Notes: a model not told the origin generated them from the sequence alone. DNA of 64,000 bases from Clostridia bacterium (GCA_035561135.1 DATMYA010000008.1:670373-734372), one strand, 5' to 3'; positions 26,529-36,166 are shown, counted from the stretch's first letter. Numbers and translations: made by a program.

Positions 26529-26849
26529 ATGTTTGCGCGCATAGTTGAAATGAGTATCCGCCCAGACAAAATCAACGATTTCCGAACATTCGCGACCAAA
26601 GATATTTTGCCGGTATTGAAGAAGCAGAATGGGTTTGTCGATGCCATGGCGTTAATCGGCGACGATTCAACACACATTTTGAGCCTGACTTTCTGGAAGA
26701 CGAAAGCCGATATAGAACGTTATGAGCGCGACGACTATGCAAACCTGATTGAGAAGACAAAACTGCTGCTGAACTCGGAACCAAAGGTCAGGGTGTACAA
26801 CGTTCACACGTCAACTTTCCACCGCATCACCGAGGGCATGGCGGCCTAG
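26529..26849 (+). CDS. Antibiotic biosynthesis monooxygenase (ABM)-like small protein
   Basis: A 106-residue dimeric alpha/beta-barrel type protein: FARIVEMSIRPDKINDFRTFA, VLKKQNGFVDAMAL and ILSLTFWKTKADIERYERDDY. Family members include quinol monooxygenases and haem oxygenases, but many have no known activity and the fold alone does not prove oxygenase function. GAGAGGAG lies 9-16 nt before the ATG. It is monocistronic, with divergent and downstream genes separated. Confidence 0.75.
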   Translation: MFARIVEMSIRPDKINDFRTFATKDILPVLKKQNGFVDAMALIGDDSTHILSLTFWKTKADIERYERDDYANLIEKTKLLLNSEPKVRVYNVHTSTFHRITEGMAA

Positions 26850-27036
26850 TCAGGATTCGGCAATTGCCCGGGGCATGTGTGCTCCGCAGACCCGAGGCGC
26901 GAGCCTGCCGGCTCGCCCTCTTGCTGTGCAACGGCAGGTCGCCTCGCGAAACGTCCAGCAGCAGCGACCGTTGTGAAGTTACGTCCGTGAAACAGATTGC
27001 AGCAGCGCTGTGGCATTTCACATCTAAACCAGCGTC

Positions 27037-29115
27037 ATGGCACTGGAAGAGTACAAACGCAAACGCCAATTTGAGCAGACGCCGGAGCCTCCGCCAAAAG
27101 TGGAAGAGAGCACTGGGCACCGCTTCGTCGTGCAGAAGCACAGGGCCTCGCATCTGCACTATGACTTCCGCCTGGAGATGGAGGGCGTGCTGAAGTCGTG
27201 GGCGGTGCCGAAAGGACCTTCGCTCGATCCCGCAGATAAACGGCTGGCAATGCAGGTGGAGGATCACCCCGTCTCCTATTTCGACTTCGAAGGCATCATC
27301 CCGCCGGGGAACTACGGAGCGGGCACGGTCATGGTTTGGGACACGGGGACGTGGGAACCATCGCCACCGAAGGAGGACGAAAAAACACCTTCCGGAACAT
27401 CGGGCAGCAAGTCCGGCAACATGGAGAAGTGGGCGTCGGAGATGCTGAGCAGGGGCGACCTGAAGTTCCGCCTGCATGGCGAAAAGCTCAACGGTGAATT
27501 TGTGCTGGCGAAAATGCGTTCGCGCAGGCCAGGGAGTAAAGGGACGGAGTGGCTGCTAATCAAGCATCGCGATGATACCGTGCAGCCCGGCTACAACATC
27601 GATGAGTACGACTATTCGGTTCTGACGCGTCGCACGCTGGACGACATCGCGGCCGACGAGGGTTCGGAAGAATGGGAGAGCAACCGGAAGGCGGTACCGG
27701 GACAAGCGGCGAAGAGCGACTGGCTGGCAGCTTCGGTAGCGAAGCACGATAGGCTGGTGCGCAACAAACGATCAGATGGCAATACCGCTTCGGTGAAACG
27801 ATCAAAAACCAACGCGAAGAACGCCGCCAACCCGGTCGCGAATACAACCGTCGCGGCAAAGAGCAACGAGCGCAGGATGACGAGTGCGGCTGCGAAAAAG
27901 GCGGCGAAGAGTGTCGGGCGGAGTGCCGTGGCTACGGGCCGAGTGGCGGTCGCCGAACCGAAGTCTGCTAGAGAACTGCGGCCTACGACGGTGAATACAC
28001 GCCCGAAGAGCGCGGTAAAAAAAAACTCCGCGATAGCCGATGAAAACAGACGAGGCGAGTTGGCATCCCTGAAAGGCGCGGTGGCGGGGCCGATGCCAAA
28101 GGCAATTCATCCCATGCTGGCGACGCTGGTCGATGAGCCTTTCGATGACAAAGATTGGCTTTTCGAAGTGAAGTGGGATGGCTATCGCGCCGTGGCGTTC
28201 ATCGAAGATGGGCAAGTGCGTCTGGTTTCGCGCAACCAGAACGACCTCACCACCGGTTACCCCGAACTGACTTCCCTTTTCGCATCGATCGAAGCGTACA
28301 CCGCCGTGCTGGATGGCGAGATTGTGGCGCTCGATGAACAAGGGCGATCGAGCTTCAGCCTGATGCAGCAGCGCACGGGCCTGACCGCAGAAGGCAGCAG
28401 ACGCATACGCGTCTCGAACCCTGATATCCCGGTGCTGTACTACGCCTTCGACTTGCTCTACCTGGACGGCTATAACCTGATGCGCGTCGAACTGGAGAAG
28501 CGCAAAGAGCTGCTGAACGAGATCGTGCGGCAGAGTGACCGTCTTCGCATCTCCGAGCACTTTGCCGGCAACGGGGGGCAACTGTTCAAGGTGGCGCGCG
28601 AGCGGCAGCTGGAAGGCATTGTTGGCAAGCGGCGCGCAAGTTGCTACATACAGAAACGCACGCGCGAGTGGCTGAAGATCAAGATCACCCACACGCAGGA
28701 ATGCGTCATCGCCGGATACACCGATCCCAAGGGCTCACGCGAGCATTTTGGATCCGTCGTGCTGGGCTTGTATGACGACAGGAATCGTTTTATTCACGTT
28801 GGACAAGCGGGCAGCGGCTTCAGCGAGCGGACGCACGCCGAGATGTGGAAGCGATTGCAGGACATCGAGACCACGAGGAATCCCTTCGGCATGAAAGTGG
28901 AGAGCACACGCCAGGTGCACTTTGTGGAACCAAAGCTCGTTGCAGAGATTAAGTTCACGGAGTGGACGCATGAAGGGCAGAGCGGTGCGGTGAAGATGCG
29001 TGCCCCCGTCTTCCAGGGATTGCGTCTCGATAAGAAGCCGGTCGAGTGCCGATTCGAGTTTCCAAAATCGGCGCAAGCGGAGGTGCGTCGGGCGGAAGGG
29101 GGCGAGGCGGCGTAG
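27037..29115 (+). CDS. ligD: ATP-dependent DNA ligase LigD, phosphoesterase-ligase form
   Basis: It repairs double-strand breaks by non-homologous end joining, normally with Ku. Residues ~25-180 are the 3'-phosphoesterase domain with its active-site set His35, His41, Asp43, Arg45, His77 and Tyr81 (spacing as in Pseudomonas LigD). Residues ~240-340 form a Lys/Ala-rich, probably disordered linker. Residues ~355-680 are the ligase and OB domains with the nucleotidyl Lys379 in EVKWDGYR. The primase-polymerase domain of full LigD is absent, so the polymerase must be elsewhere or dispensed with. No ku gene is in the window. Confidence 0.93.
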   Translation: MALEEYKRKRQFEQTPEPPPKVEESTGHRFVVQKHRASHLHYDFRLEMEGVLKSWAVPKGPSLDPADKRLAMQVEDHPVSYFDFEGIIPPGNYGAGTVMVWDTGTWEPSPPKEDEKTPSGTSGSKSGNMEKWASEMLSRGDLKFRLHGEKLNGEFVLAKMRSRRPGSKGTEWLLIKHRDDTVQPGYNIDEYDYSVLTRRTLDDIAADEGSEEWESNRKAVPGQAAKSDWLAASVAKHDRLVRNKRSDGNTASVKRSKTNAKNAANPVANTTVAAKSNERRMTSAAAKKAAKSVGRSAVATGRVAVAEPKSARELRPTTVNTRPKSAVKKNSAIADENRRGELASLKGAVAGPMPKAIHPMLATLVDEPFDDKDWLFEVKWDGYRAVAFIEDGQVRLVSRNQNDLTTGYPELTSLFASIEAYTAVLDGEIVALDEQGRSSFSLMQQRTGLTAEGSRRIRVSNPDIPVLYYAFDLLYLDGYNLMRVELEKRKELLNEIVRQSDRLRISEHFAGNGGQLFKVARERQLEGIVGKRRASCYIQKRTREWLKIKITHTQECVIAGYTDPKGSREHFGSVVLGLYDDRNRFIHVGQAGSGFSERTHAEMWKRLQDIETTRNPFGMKVESTRQVHFVEPKLVAEIKFTEWTHEGQSGAVKMRAPVFQGLRLDKKPVECRFEFPKSAQAEVRRAEGGEAA

Positions 29116-29154
29116 AAGCAAGACAGTGCAAAGGAACTCCGCTTGCATTTACCG

Positions 29155-30168
29155 TTACTTGATGTCTTTCATCGCCAGCAGCGTGCCGTAGTCCTGGCCG
29201 CTGGGCGCGACCGCACGGGCCACGATGGCCTGGAAGCCTTCGCGATATTCTGGGTATCTTGCCACGAGTGCCCGCATCAGTGCCGTGTTCTCCTGGAAGG
29301 CTTTCGCACTATCCGAAACATCTGCCGATTGATACCTCACGACAAGATTGAGTTCGTCGCCGACGACGACCGGGAACATAGAGGTGAACTCGTAGGTGCG
29401 TCCATCGGACCCGGCAAAGTTGACGGGGCCACTGATCGGAATGTCTTTCGGCATCACCTGCTGGGCCTCATCGTAGAGCCGGTCCAATTTGAGAGTGCTG
29501 ATGAACGGCACGGGGGCAAGCAAGTCGCGCGCCTGCATGTAGTAGAACCAGGCATTGTGCATCTGTCCCTTGTTTTTAAACTCGCGAGCCATGTTGGCGA
29601 ACCACTCCCCATCATGTCCGCCGACCTGCAGTAACTTGGCGTAGAAGCCTCCCAGCTTCCATCCGGTTGAAAGCTGTTGCAGAACAAGTGTCAGCGCCGC
29701 GGGACCCTTCGTGCCCTGCACGTCCTGTACGACGATGGCGTAGCGGCCGGGCGGGAGATTAGGAATACGGAAACCTGCGCTGTTTGGCGTCTGCCCGTTT
29801 GCGCCGAAGACTCCGCAAAAGAACTCTGCGCTCTCCTGTGCGGCGGCGCCGGGAAGATCCAGCAGGTAAGTATTGCGAATTGCGGGCTGGTCGCCGGAAA
29901 GTACAGCGCGGTTGTCTATCACGGCCCGTTCGATACCACTGAAATCGTTGGCAATCGCCGGTATGGAATTTTGCTTGAGGCCGAAAATGTCACCCTGCAC
30001 GGCCATGTTGAAGTACTGATGGGCAGCGCTTTCTACGGCACTGCGCGTCGCCGGGTCCATCTCAGGCCCCATGGTGCAGGTTTGAGACGCAACGGGCAAG
30101 ACGCTCGCCAGCGAAATCAAGAGGAACAGAACGCAACGATACGAAAGTCGTAAATAATCGCGAATCAT
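29155..30168 (-). CDS. Secreted hypothetical protein
   Basis: About 337 residues with a signal peptide (CVLFLLISLASVLPVASQ). The mature part begins with a helical segment (MDPATRSAVESAAHQYFNMAVQGD). Beta-rich repeats resembling a carboxypeptidase-regulatory or Ig fold follow (PPGRYAIVVQDVQGTKGPAALTLVLQQ), then a TPR-like stretch (MHNAWFYYMQARDLL) and a C-terminal domain. I do not recognise the family. The ATG at 30168 is chosen because it opens the signal peptide; an upstream TTG at 30204 and ATG at 30189 are alternatives. It diverges from the STN-domain gene. Confidence 0.65.
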   Translation of the reverse strand: MIRDYLRLSYRCVLFLLISLASVLPVASQTCTMGPEMDPATRSAVESAAHQYFNMAVQGDIFGLKQNSIPAIANDFSGIERAVIDNRAVLSGDQPAIRNTYLLDLPGAAAQESAEFFCGVFGANGQTPNSAGFRIPNLPPGRYAIVVQDVQGTKGPAALTLVLQQLSTGWKLGGFYAKLLQVGGHDGEWFANMAREFKNKGQMHNAWFYYMQARDLLAPVPFISTLKLDRLYDEAQQVMPKDIPISGPVNFAGSDGRTYEFTSMFPVVVGDELNLVVRYQSADVSDSAKAFQENTALMRALVARYPEYREGFQAIVARAVAPSGQDYGTLLAMKDIK

Positions 30169-30414
30169 GGCTTTATAACGTTCCCGCATCAATGCTCGAT
30201 GCAACTACGAAAAGAAAAGGATACATCCAAGTAGATGCGCAAACAGCGTGGCCTGGATGTTCGAGGCTGCACGTTTCCGCCCGAATGTCTCGACAGATTC
30301 ACCTGGCTAATCCTACGCTCGCATCAAAATTACAAAGAGGCTGGCCATTGAGACGCCTGCCGAGTGCTAGAATCTGCGCAGAAGGCTCTCCAGCGCAGCG
30401 AATTGCTTCACCTC

Positions 30415-31395
30415 ATGCTACGCCTTACATTCAAACTCGTGGCCATCGCCGCACTCTCGGGAGTGCTAGTGGCGCAAACTGCGCCTCCAGCCGCGCGCGG
30501 CACTGCAAGAACGCAGAATCGCAAGGCTAAACCGAAAGCGACCCGTACGCAGACGCGCACGGACCCGCCGCCCGTACAACCGCCTCCGCCCCAAACGCCG
30601 GAGCAGTTGCCGGCGGCTGCGCCGCAGGTAAGTTATCAGAACGGTCTTCTCAGCATTGCATCGCAAAACTCTACTATCGGCGACATCCTGAACGCGCTGA
30701 AGCGCACGATGGGCACCAGCATCGATTCACCTTCCAGCAACCTCGCCGAGCGGGTGGCGGTGAAGCTCGGTCCCGGACAGCCGAAAGACGTGCTGGCATC
30801 GCTGTTCAACGGCTCACGTTTCGACTACATCATTCTTGGATCGGCACAGCGTCCCGGCGCAATCGACCGCGTCATCCTTACGCAGCGACAGAGTGGCCCT
30901 TCGGCTTCTGCTTCACAGTCCGTCTCAGCGCAGAACTCAGGAGCGCAACCGCACATACGTAGCGGACAAGCTGCGAATTCCGATGCTGCCGATGTTGAAG
31001 TTGACGAGGGGAACGAGAGCGAGCAAGACAATGCTCCTGAGCGCGAGATGGGCGAGGACAACTCGTCCGAAGAACCGCCGCCAGATAATCAACCGCAGCA
31101 GCAGCCGGGCACGCCACAACCGGGTGAAACGCCAGCCGTACCGCAGGTCGTCAACCCGGGTGCATCGCAGAACCCAGGCATGCAGTCCACTCCCCCTACG
31201 GCTGAGCAGCCAACGCCACAGCCCGGTGAGCCGAACCCGACTCCTGCCAATCCGAACCAACCACAAGTGAAGAGCCCCGAACAGCTTCTCCGCGAGTTGC
31301 AGATGCTCCAGCGCCAGCAGCAACAACAACAGCAACAGCAACAACGGCAACAGCCCAATCAGCCACAGCAAGATCAGTCAGAGCCTCCGCAGTAA
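30415..31395 (+). CDS. Secreted STN-domain-like protein with Gln-rich tail
   Basis: A signal peptide (KLVAIAALSGVLVAQ) is followed by a Pro/Thr/Arg-rich linker. Residues ~70-165 resemble the secretin/TonB N-terminal (STN) domain (LLSIASQNSTIGDILNALKRTMG, VAVKLGPGQPKDVLASLFNG). The rest is low complexity: acidic (EVDEGNESEQDN), Pro/Gln-rich, and a run of ten Gln near the end. Secretins and TonB receptors carry STN, but no channel or barrel follows here, so it may be an accessory or scaffold protein in the periplasm. The ATG at 30415 opens the signal peptide. Confidence 0.68.
   Translation: MLRLTFKLVAIAALSGVLVAQTAPPAARGTARTQNRKAKPKATRTQTRTDPPPVQPPPPQTPEQLPAAAPQVSYQNGLLSIASQNSTIGDILNALKRTMGTSIDSPSSNLAERVAVKLGPGQPKDVLASLFNGSRFDYIILGSAQRPGAIDRVILTQRQSGPSASASQSVSAQNSGAQPHIRSGQAANSDAADVEVDEGNESEQDNAPEREMGEDNSSEEPPPDNQPQQQPGTPQPGETPAVPQVVNPGASQNPGMQSTPPTAEQPTPQPGEPNPTPANPNQPQVKSPEQLLRELQMLQRQQQQQQQQQQRQQPNQPQQDQSEPPQ
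31315..31344 (+). repeat. CAG/CAA run encoding ten glutamines
   Basis: Ten consecutive Gln codons (CAG and CAA mixed), then CGG, then two more Gln. It is a codon-mixed microsatellite in the 3' part of the STN-like gene. Confidence 0.9.
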
Positions 31396-31445
31396 ATACC
31401 TCGCTGGACGTGATGTAGCGCAGCCCGATGGGTGTCCCCTTTTAG

Positions 31446-31466
31446 CGTCACAAGCAAATTGTGACG
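31446..31466. promoter_or_regulatory. Palindrome upstream of transketolase
   Basis: CGTCACAA-GCAAA-TTGTGACG is a perfect 8-bp inverted repeat, 136 nt before the tkt start. It could be an operator. It resembles a CRP-type site read in the wrong orientation (TCACA...TGTGA rather than TGTGA...TCACA), so a CRP/FNR assignment is not justified. Confidence 0.4.
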
Positions 31467-31601
31467 TCGCTCACTGCTTAAAGCGGCTAATACGGTTAGC
31501 TTAGGGCGGTTCTGGGACTGCCGCCGATTGAGCGGAATGCATTCCCTGCTGCCAGCTTTGGCACGTTTCTGCCAATGCAGATTCCCAGGCACGAGGAAAA
31601 C

Positions 31602-33653
31602 ATGGCACTTCTCAACTCCAAACTCGGAAGACTGATCAAGGACTACTCCCTCGAGGAACTCACCGACCTGGCAGCCGAGATGCGCGGCTACGACCTGGTG
31701 GCCCTTTGCGCCGCAGGATCCGGCCATGCAGGCGGGACGCTCTCGATCATGGACATCACCGCGGCTCTGTACCTGAAAGTCGCCGACCAGGATCCCCAGA
31801 ACGCCATGTGGGAAGACCGCGACCGCATCATTTGGTCGGGTGGACACAAGGCGCCCGCGCTTTACATCGGACTGGCATTTGCCGGCTTCTGCGAGAAGCA
31901 GGATGTGGCGCTGCTGCGCAAGCTTTCATCGCCGTTCCAGGGCCATCCGCACTGGCTCAAACTGCCGGGCGTGGAGTGCTCCAGCGGTTCGTTGGGACAA
32001 GGGCTCTCAATCGCCGTTGGCAACGCGATCGCTGCCAAGCTGGACAAGAAGAATTACCACGTCTTCTGCATCATGGGAGACGGCGAACAGCAGGAAGGCC
32101 AGATCTGGGAAGCCGCGATGGAAGCGGCACACTACAAACTGGACAACGTTATCGGAATTATCGACAACAACGGCCTGCAGATCGACGGCAAGGTCGAAGA
32201 CGTGATGAAGATCGAACCGGTCGCCGACAAGTACAGGGCGTTCGGGTGGAACGTGATTCGCATTAACGGCCACGACATGAAGCAGGTGGTGGACGGCCTC
32301 ACCGGAGCCAAGAACAACAAGAACGGCAAGCCCACGCTGTTGCTTTGCGATACCGTAAAGGGCAAGGGCGTCAGCTTCTGCGAGAATGTTGCCGGGTGGC
32401 ACGGCAAGGCTCCGAACCGCGAAGAGATGATGAAGGGCTTGATCGAACTCGGCGTAGAAAACAAGGTTCCTTACGAAGCGATGTTCGCGCACGCGAAGGC
32501 GTACCAGGCACAGGTGGACAAAAAGCTCGAAGCCAAGATGCCGAAGTTCACCCGCAACTACTGGTGGAACGCCGACAGCACGATGAAGGTTGCCATGAAG
32601 CCTACCCGCATGGGCTTTGGCGAGTCATTGGCAGCAAACGGCGATGATCCGCGCATCGTGTGTCTTGGGCTGGATATTTCAGGCTCGATCACGATCAGCG
32701 AGTTCTACGCCAAGAATCCGGAACGCAAAGAACGGTGGCTTTCGATGGGCATCGCCGAGCAGTCGGCGACGGCAGCAGCCGTAGGTTTAGCCAAGGAAGG
32801 CAAACTGCCAGTCTTTGGCACCTATGCGACTTTCGCGGCGGCGCGCAACCTGGACCAGATCCGCGTCTCAATCTGTTACGGCAACTTCAACGTGATGATT
32901 GCGGGCGCGCACGGCGGCGTCAGCGTCGGTCCTGACGGCGCAACCCACCAGGCCCTCGAAGACCTGTTTGCGATGTGCAGCCTGCCGAACATGACGGTCG
33001 TAGTTCCCGCCGATTCGGTTGAAGCGAAGAAGGCAACCAGTTATCTCCTCATGCAGCACGTCGGGCCGAAGTACGTGCGCTTCGCGCGTGAAGCAACCCC
33101 GATCGTCAGCGATGCCAGCACGCCTTTCGTCTTCGGCAAAGCCAACGTCATACGTCTGCGGAGTGAGAACGATAACTTTGTCGAGGCGTTCGAAACCGTT
33201 CTTGAGAGTGATTACAAGAACGAGAACGAGGACCTGACGATCATCGCTTGCGGACCGATGGTTCCAGAGGCGATGCGTGCCGCGTACATCCTGAAAAAGG
33301 ATTTCGGCTACGAGACGCGCGTCATCAACATGCACACCATGAAGCCGATCGACGAAGCGGCCATCCTGCACGCGGCGAAGGACACCGGCGTTGTAGTGAC
33401 GGCGGAAGAGCACCAGATCGGCGCACTGGGCTGGCGCGTGGCGGGCGCGATCATGGAGAGCCCCGAGCTCTACCGCACTCCGGTCATCACGGGCTACATC
33501 GGCGTGAAAGACCGCTTCGGCGACTCCGGCGCACCGTGGGAACTGGTAAAGGAGTTCGAAGTCTCCGCCGAACACATCGCGCAGAAGGCCGCCGAACTGA
33601 TGCGCTCGAAGAACGAGAAAGCCACTAAGGAACTGGTCGCCACCGCCCGGTAG
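31602..33653 (+). CDS. tkt: Transketolase
   Basis: A thiamine-diphosphate enzyme exchanging two-carbon units among pentose-phosphate and Calvin-type sugars. At 683 residues it has an N-terminal AGSGHAGGTLSIMD, the TPP/Mg motif GDGEQQEGQIWEAA...IDNN and later pyrimidine- and C-terminal domains (GIAEQSATAAAVGLA; QIGALGWRVAGAI). The ATG at 31602 has GAGG 5 nt upstream; an ATG at 31575 would add 9 residues. It is followed by a terminator, so it is monocistronic. Confidence 0.95.
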   Translation: MALLNSKLGRLIKDYSLEELTDLAAEMRGYDLVALCAAGSGHAGGTLSIMDITAALYLKVADQDPQNAMWEDRDRIIWSGGHKAPALYIGLAFAGFCEKQDVALLRKLSSPFQGHPHWLKLPGVECSSGSLGQGLSIAVGNAIAAKLDKKNYHVFCIMGDGEQQEGQIWEAAMEAAHYKLDNVIGIIDNNGLQIDGKVEDVMKIEPVADKYRAFGWNVIRINGHDMKQVVDGLTGAKNNKNGKPTLLLCDTVKGKGVSFCENVAGWHGKAPNREEMMKGLIELGVENKVPYEAMFAHAKAYQAQVDKKLEAKMPKFTRNYWWNADSTMKVAMKPTRMGFGESLAANGDDPRIVCLGLDISGSITISEFYAKNPERKERWLSMGIAEQSATAAAVGLAKEGKLPVFGTYATFAAARNLDQIRVSICYGNFNVMIAGAHGGVSVGPDGATHQALEDLFAMCSLPNMTVVVPADSVEAKKATSYLLMQHVGPKYVRFAREATPIVSDASTPFVFGKANVIRLRSENDNFVEAFETVLESDYKNENEDLTIIACGPMVPEAMRAAYILKKDFGYETRVINMHTMKPIDEAAILHAAKDTGVVVTAEEHQIGALGWRVAGAIMESPELYRTPVITGYIGVKDRFGDSGAPWELVKEFEVSAEHIAQKAAELMRSKNEKATKELVATAR

Positions 33654-33671
33654 TTTTGACTGATATTCCAA

Positions 33672-33702
33672 AAGGCTCTCCGCGCCGGAGAGCCTTCTTT
33701 TT
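33672..33702 (+). terminator. Rho-independent terminator of transketolase
   Basis: AAGGCTCTCCG-CGC-CGGAGAGCCTT is an 11-bp perfect stem followed by CTTTTT. Confidence 0.92.
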
Positions 33703-33797
33703 ATAGAAGTTCTACCGGCACAGATTCCGAAGGGACGCCACTACGTTCCTACCCCGTCGGCAAGAAAGGATGCTTTTGTGCTTACGATTCAAACGGT

Positions 33798-33803
33798 TAT
33801 ACT
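33798..33803 (+). promoter_or_regulatory. Possible -10 element upstream of the sigma factor gene
   Basis: TATACT lies 27 nt before the GTG start; the -35 position 17 bp upstream reads TTTGTG. This is sigma-70-like. No ECF-type GGAAC/CGTC promoter was seen, so autoregulation is not supported by this region. Confidence 0.35.
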
Positions 33804-33830
33804 CCTGAGGCTAAATCCGAGAGGCTGAAC

Positions 33831-34406
33831 GTGGTTTTGTACACATTTGACGAAGCATATGTGCAGGGCCTCAAAGCCGGAGATCCGGCTGCACAGCAGC
33901 ACTTCGTCAATTATTTCAGCGAGCTTCTCGTCATCAAGCTGCGAGCCAGGTTTCTGTCGCACGACTTGATTGAAGACGTCCGGCAAGAAACTTTCGTTCG
34001 CGTGCTGGCAATCCTCAAGAAAGACCGTGGCATAGATCATCCGGAACGCCTGGGCGCTTTTGTTAATTCCGTCTGCAACAACGTTCTTCTTGAACAGTAC
34101 AGAGCGAATGCCCGCACCGAGAGCCTTGAGGACGGAGACGATCCGCCGGACAAGACCATCGATCTCGACCGGAAGCTGGTTTCTGACGAGGCGAAGCGCA
34201 TGGTTGAGCAGATTCTGGACGGCCTGGCGGAGCGGGATCGTCGCGTGCTGCGGGCGGTCTTCCTTGAGGAACAGAGTAAAGACCAGGTGTGTAAGGACTT
34301 CGGCGTTGACCGGGACTACCTGCGGGTCTTGCTTCATCGAGCAAAAACACAGTTCAGGGCGAAATATGCCCAGGCGGGACTGCCGAGTTTTTTTGCAAGT
34401 AAATAG
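33831..34406 (+). CDS. RNA polymerase sigma factor (sigma-70 family, ECF-like)
   Basis: A 191-residue factor with region 2 (VNYFSELLVIKLRARFLS, then LIEDVRQETFVRVLAIL) and region 4 (ERDRRVLRAVFLEEQSKDQVCKDFGVDRDYLRVLLHRAKTQF), without a classical region 3. It starts at GTG 33831 with GAGAGG upstream. The next gene encodes a zinc-finger anti-sigma factor, then an unknown protein and a TPR-CHAT lipoprotein, so it is probably the transcription switch of that cluster. The target promoters are unknown. Confidence 0.88.
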   Translation: MVLYTFDEAYVQGLKAGDPAAQQHFVNYFSELLVIKLRARFLSHDLIEDVRQETFVRVLAILKKDRGIDHPERLGAFVNSVCNNVLLEQYRANARTESLEDGDDPPDKTIDLDRKLVSDEAKRMVEQILDGLAERDRRVLRAVFLEEQSKDQVCKDFGVDRDYLRVLLHRAKTQFRAKYAQAGLPSFFASK

Positions 34407-34531
34407 GTTTGAGGCGAAACGATTGCGACTCTTGAATCACTTATTCACAGGCAATGAAGGTCTATGTTGCCGAACCCGTTTACGGGTGCCGCCACCCCCA
34501 TCGGTAAGCGCTTCGAAGGGTGCAGGATTCT

Positions 34532-35221
34532 ATGGATCATTCTGAAGCAATCAAGATGATCGCGGCTGAAAAGTATCTGCTCGGCGAACTCACTGCGAGC
34601 GAACGTGATGCTTTCGAGGATCACTACTTTTCATGTGAAGAATGTGCAGCGGACGTGAAGTCTGCCGCCGTTTTCGTGGACAACGTCCGCGAGGTTCTGC
34701 GCGCGGAGTTGGCGCCCAGGAAAGCCGAAGCGGCCGTGGACAACAAGCGCAGTTGGTTTGCCTGGCTGCGTCCGGCGTACGCCGCGCCGCTCCTGGCGAT
34801 ATTGCTTGTCGTTGTTGGCTACCAGAACTTTGTCACAATTCCGAGGATGAATCGCGGGAAGTCCGCCGCGGCTCCGCAAGCGCTTGCGACCTTCTCTCTG
34901 GTAACAGCCGGGTCTCGAAGCGGGTCCGGCATTACGATCGCGGTCGAAAAGAACACTCCCTTCGGGCTTTATTTCGATATTCCCTCCAGCAGCGAATTCT
35001 CGTCGTATTCCTGCGAAGTGCAGAGCGAGTCTGGCAAGCGGCTGTTTTCTGTAGGCGTCCCAGCGCAACAGGCGCGGGATTCCGTTCAGTTGCTGATTCC
35101 TGGTGCCACACTCGAATCCGGGCAGTATTATCTCGTCGTGCTTGGAAACCGTAATGAGCAAGCGGCAAGCACACCGGGGCAGGAAGTCGCACGGCTTCCT
35201 TTCGCAGTGCGGGTCAAGTAA
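34532..35221 (+). CDS. Zinc-finger anti-sigma factor with one membrane helix
   Basis: About 229 residues. The N-terminus is a zf-HC2/ASD-like domain with HYFSCEEC (His-x3-Cys-x2-Cys at about residues 33-40). One TM helix follows at about residues 83-100 (APLLAILLVVVGYQNF), then a periplasmic beta-rich domain (ITIAVEKNTPFGLYFDIPSSSE, GATLESGQYYLVVLGNRNE). This architecture fits a sensor that holds the cognate sigma factor at the membrane and releases it on an envelope signal. The ATG at 34532 has AGGA 5 nt upstream; the GTG at 34520 lacks a properly spaced site. Confidence 0.82.
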   Translation: MDHSEAIKMIAAEKYLLGELTASERDAFEDHYFSCEECAADVKSAAVFVDNVREVLRAELAPRKAEAAVDNKRSWFAWLRPAYAAPLLAILLVVVGYQNFVTIPRMNRGKSAAAPQALATFSLVTAGSRSGSGITIAVEKNTPFGLYFDIPSSSEFSSYSCEVQSESGKRLFSVGVPAQQARDSVQLLIPGATLESGQYYLVVLGNRNEQAASTPGQEVARLPFAVRVK

Positions 35222-35271
35222 TTCAAATCGACGAGTAGTTCCGAAACTTCGGAGACAACAGACTGGAGTGT

Positions 35272-36093
35272 ATGGATACTGCAAAGACCTTTTTCTACAA
35301 TGCCAACGGTTGCGCATTAGGCGGCGAGATTCGCTGGCCCATCAGCCAAACCCTTGATCCTGTCGCGGCGACGTCGCTGCCCATTACAGGCGGCTACGGC
35401 TCAGCGAAGGCCGGCGAGTACAAACTTCAAGACATCATCGGCTACAAGAGCGCGAGCGGCGAAGTCTCAGGCAAGCGAGACGAACTGGACGGCGCACACA
35501 ACACCGAGATCACCGCAACCATTGAAGGCCTGAATATCAACAATGTGGTCACCGCCGACCGCATCGTGGCTCGGCTCTCGTCGAAATGCAAACCGGACGA
35601 CACCGAGGGCTGCATCGTCGCGGCCGGCAGCGAGTTCGTGAACTTACAGATTGCCGGTTACCCGGTCGAAGTCGAACTCGACTTGAGCCTTTTCGCCAAC
35701 CTCGACACCCAGGACAAGTTCAAGAAAAAATACCAGGACGACCCTGACTTCCGGAAGACGGCGCAGAAGCGCTTTCTCTGGGACGACGTTGATGGAAATG
35801 CGCCGGAATGGCTGAAACAGCGCTATAAGTGGGTGACTCCTCGGGGGGCTCTGCCGGAGTCCAAGGGAATCATACCGTGCTCGCTGATCAAGTCCATCAA
35901 GTGCGCCTGCCCTGACGTTCAGATTTACGGCAACGTGATAATCGTGGCGAACTTTGGAACCATCTTCCTGGGCGAAATCCTGATGAAAGAAAATTCGCGG
36001 CGTCTCACGATGATGCGCCTGGCGATGGGCTCACCGGTGGGTGGAGACGTGACGGTCGCCGGCATCGAGGGCAACGGTACGCTCTACCCGTAA
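35272..36093 (+). CDS. Hypothetical protein of the CHAT cluster
   Basis: A 273-residue protein without signal peptide or membrane helix. It contains NGCALGGEIRWPISQTLDPV, TSLPITGGYGS, ITATIEGLNINNVVTADRIVARL, FVNLQIAGYPVEVELD, and a C-terminal FGTIFLGEILMKE...MRLAMGSPVGGDVTVA. The repeated hydrophobic/polar alternation suggests a mainly beta protein. I have an impression of having seen this pattern in unnamed proteins near other regulatory or CHAT genes, but cannot confirm it. It lies between the anti-sigma gene (50-nt gap) and the CHAT gene and is a natural candidate substrate, partner or effector. Confidence 0.75.
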   Translation: MDTAKTFFYNANGCALGGEIRWPISQTLDPVAATSLPITGGYGSAKAGEYKLQDIIGYKSASGEVSGKRDELDGAHNTEITATIEGLNINNVVTADRIVARLSSKCKPDDTEGCIVAAGSEFVNLQIAGYPVEVELDLSLFANLDTQDKFKKKYQDDPDFRKTAQKRFLWDDVDGNAPEWLKQRYKWVTPRGALPESKGIIPCSLIKSIKCACPDVQIYGNVIIVANFGTIFLGEILMKENSRRLTMMRLAMGSPVGGDVTVAGIEGNGTLYP

Positions 36094-36113
36094 CTGTGTT
36101 GTGTGCTCTTTAG

Positions 36114-36134
36114 GGATTGGCCCTTTGCCAATCC
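36114..36134 (+). other. Hairpin 1 before the CHAT gene
   Basis: GGATTGG-CCCTTTG-CCAATCC has a perfect 7-bp stem. It starts 21 nt after the 273-residue gene. No T-run follows, so it is not an ordinary terminator. Confidence 0.6.
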
Positions 36135-36166
36135 GGATTTCTAGCCTAGTGCAATTCTGACCTAGA

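Noticed and set aside
27802..28692. A 296-codon open frame antisense to ligD
   Set aside because: It overlaps the conserved ligase domain and resembles other antisense shadows in this window.
31446..31466. CRP/FNR binding site before tkt
   Set aside because: The half-sites are in the opposite orientation to the CRP consensus.
35272..36093. Bacterial gasdermin as identity of the 273-residue protein
   Set aside because: The size and CHAT neighbour fit, but I see no N-terminal cysteine for palmitoylation or other gasdermin features; the idea rests on context only.
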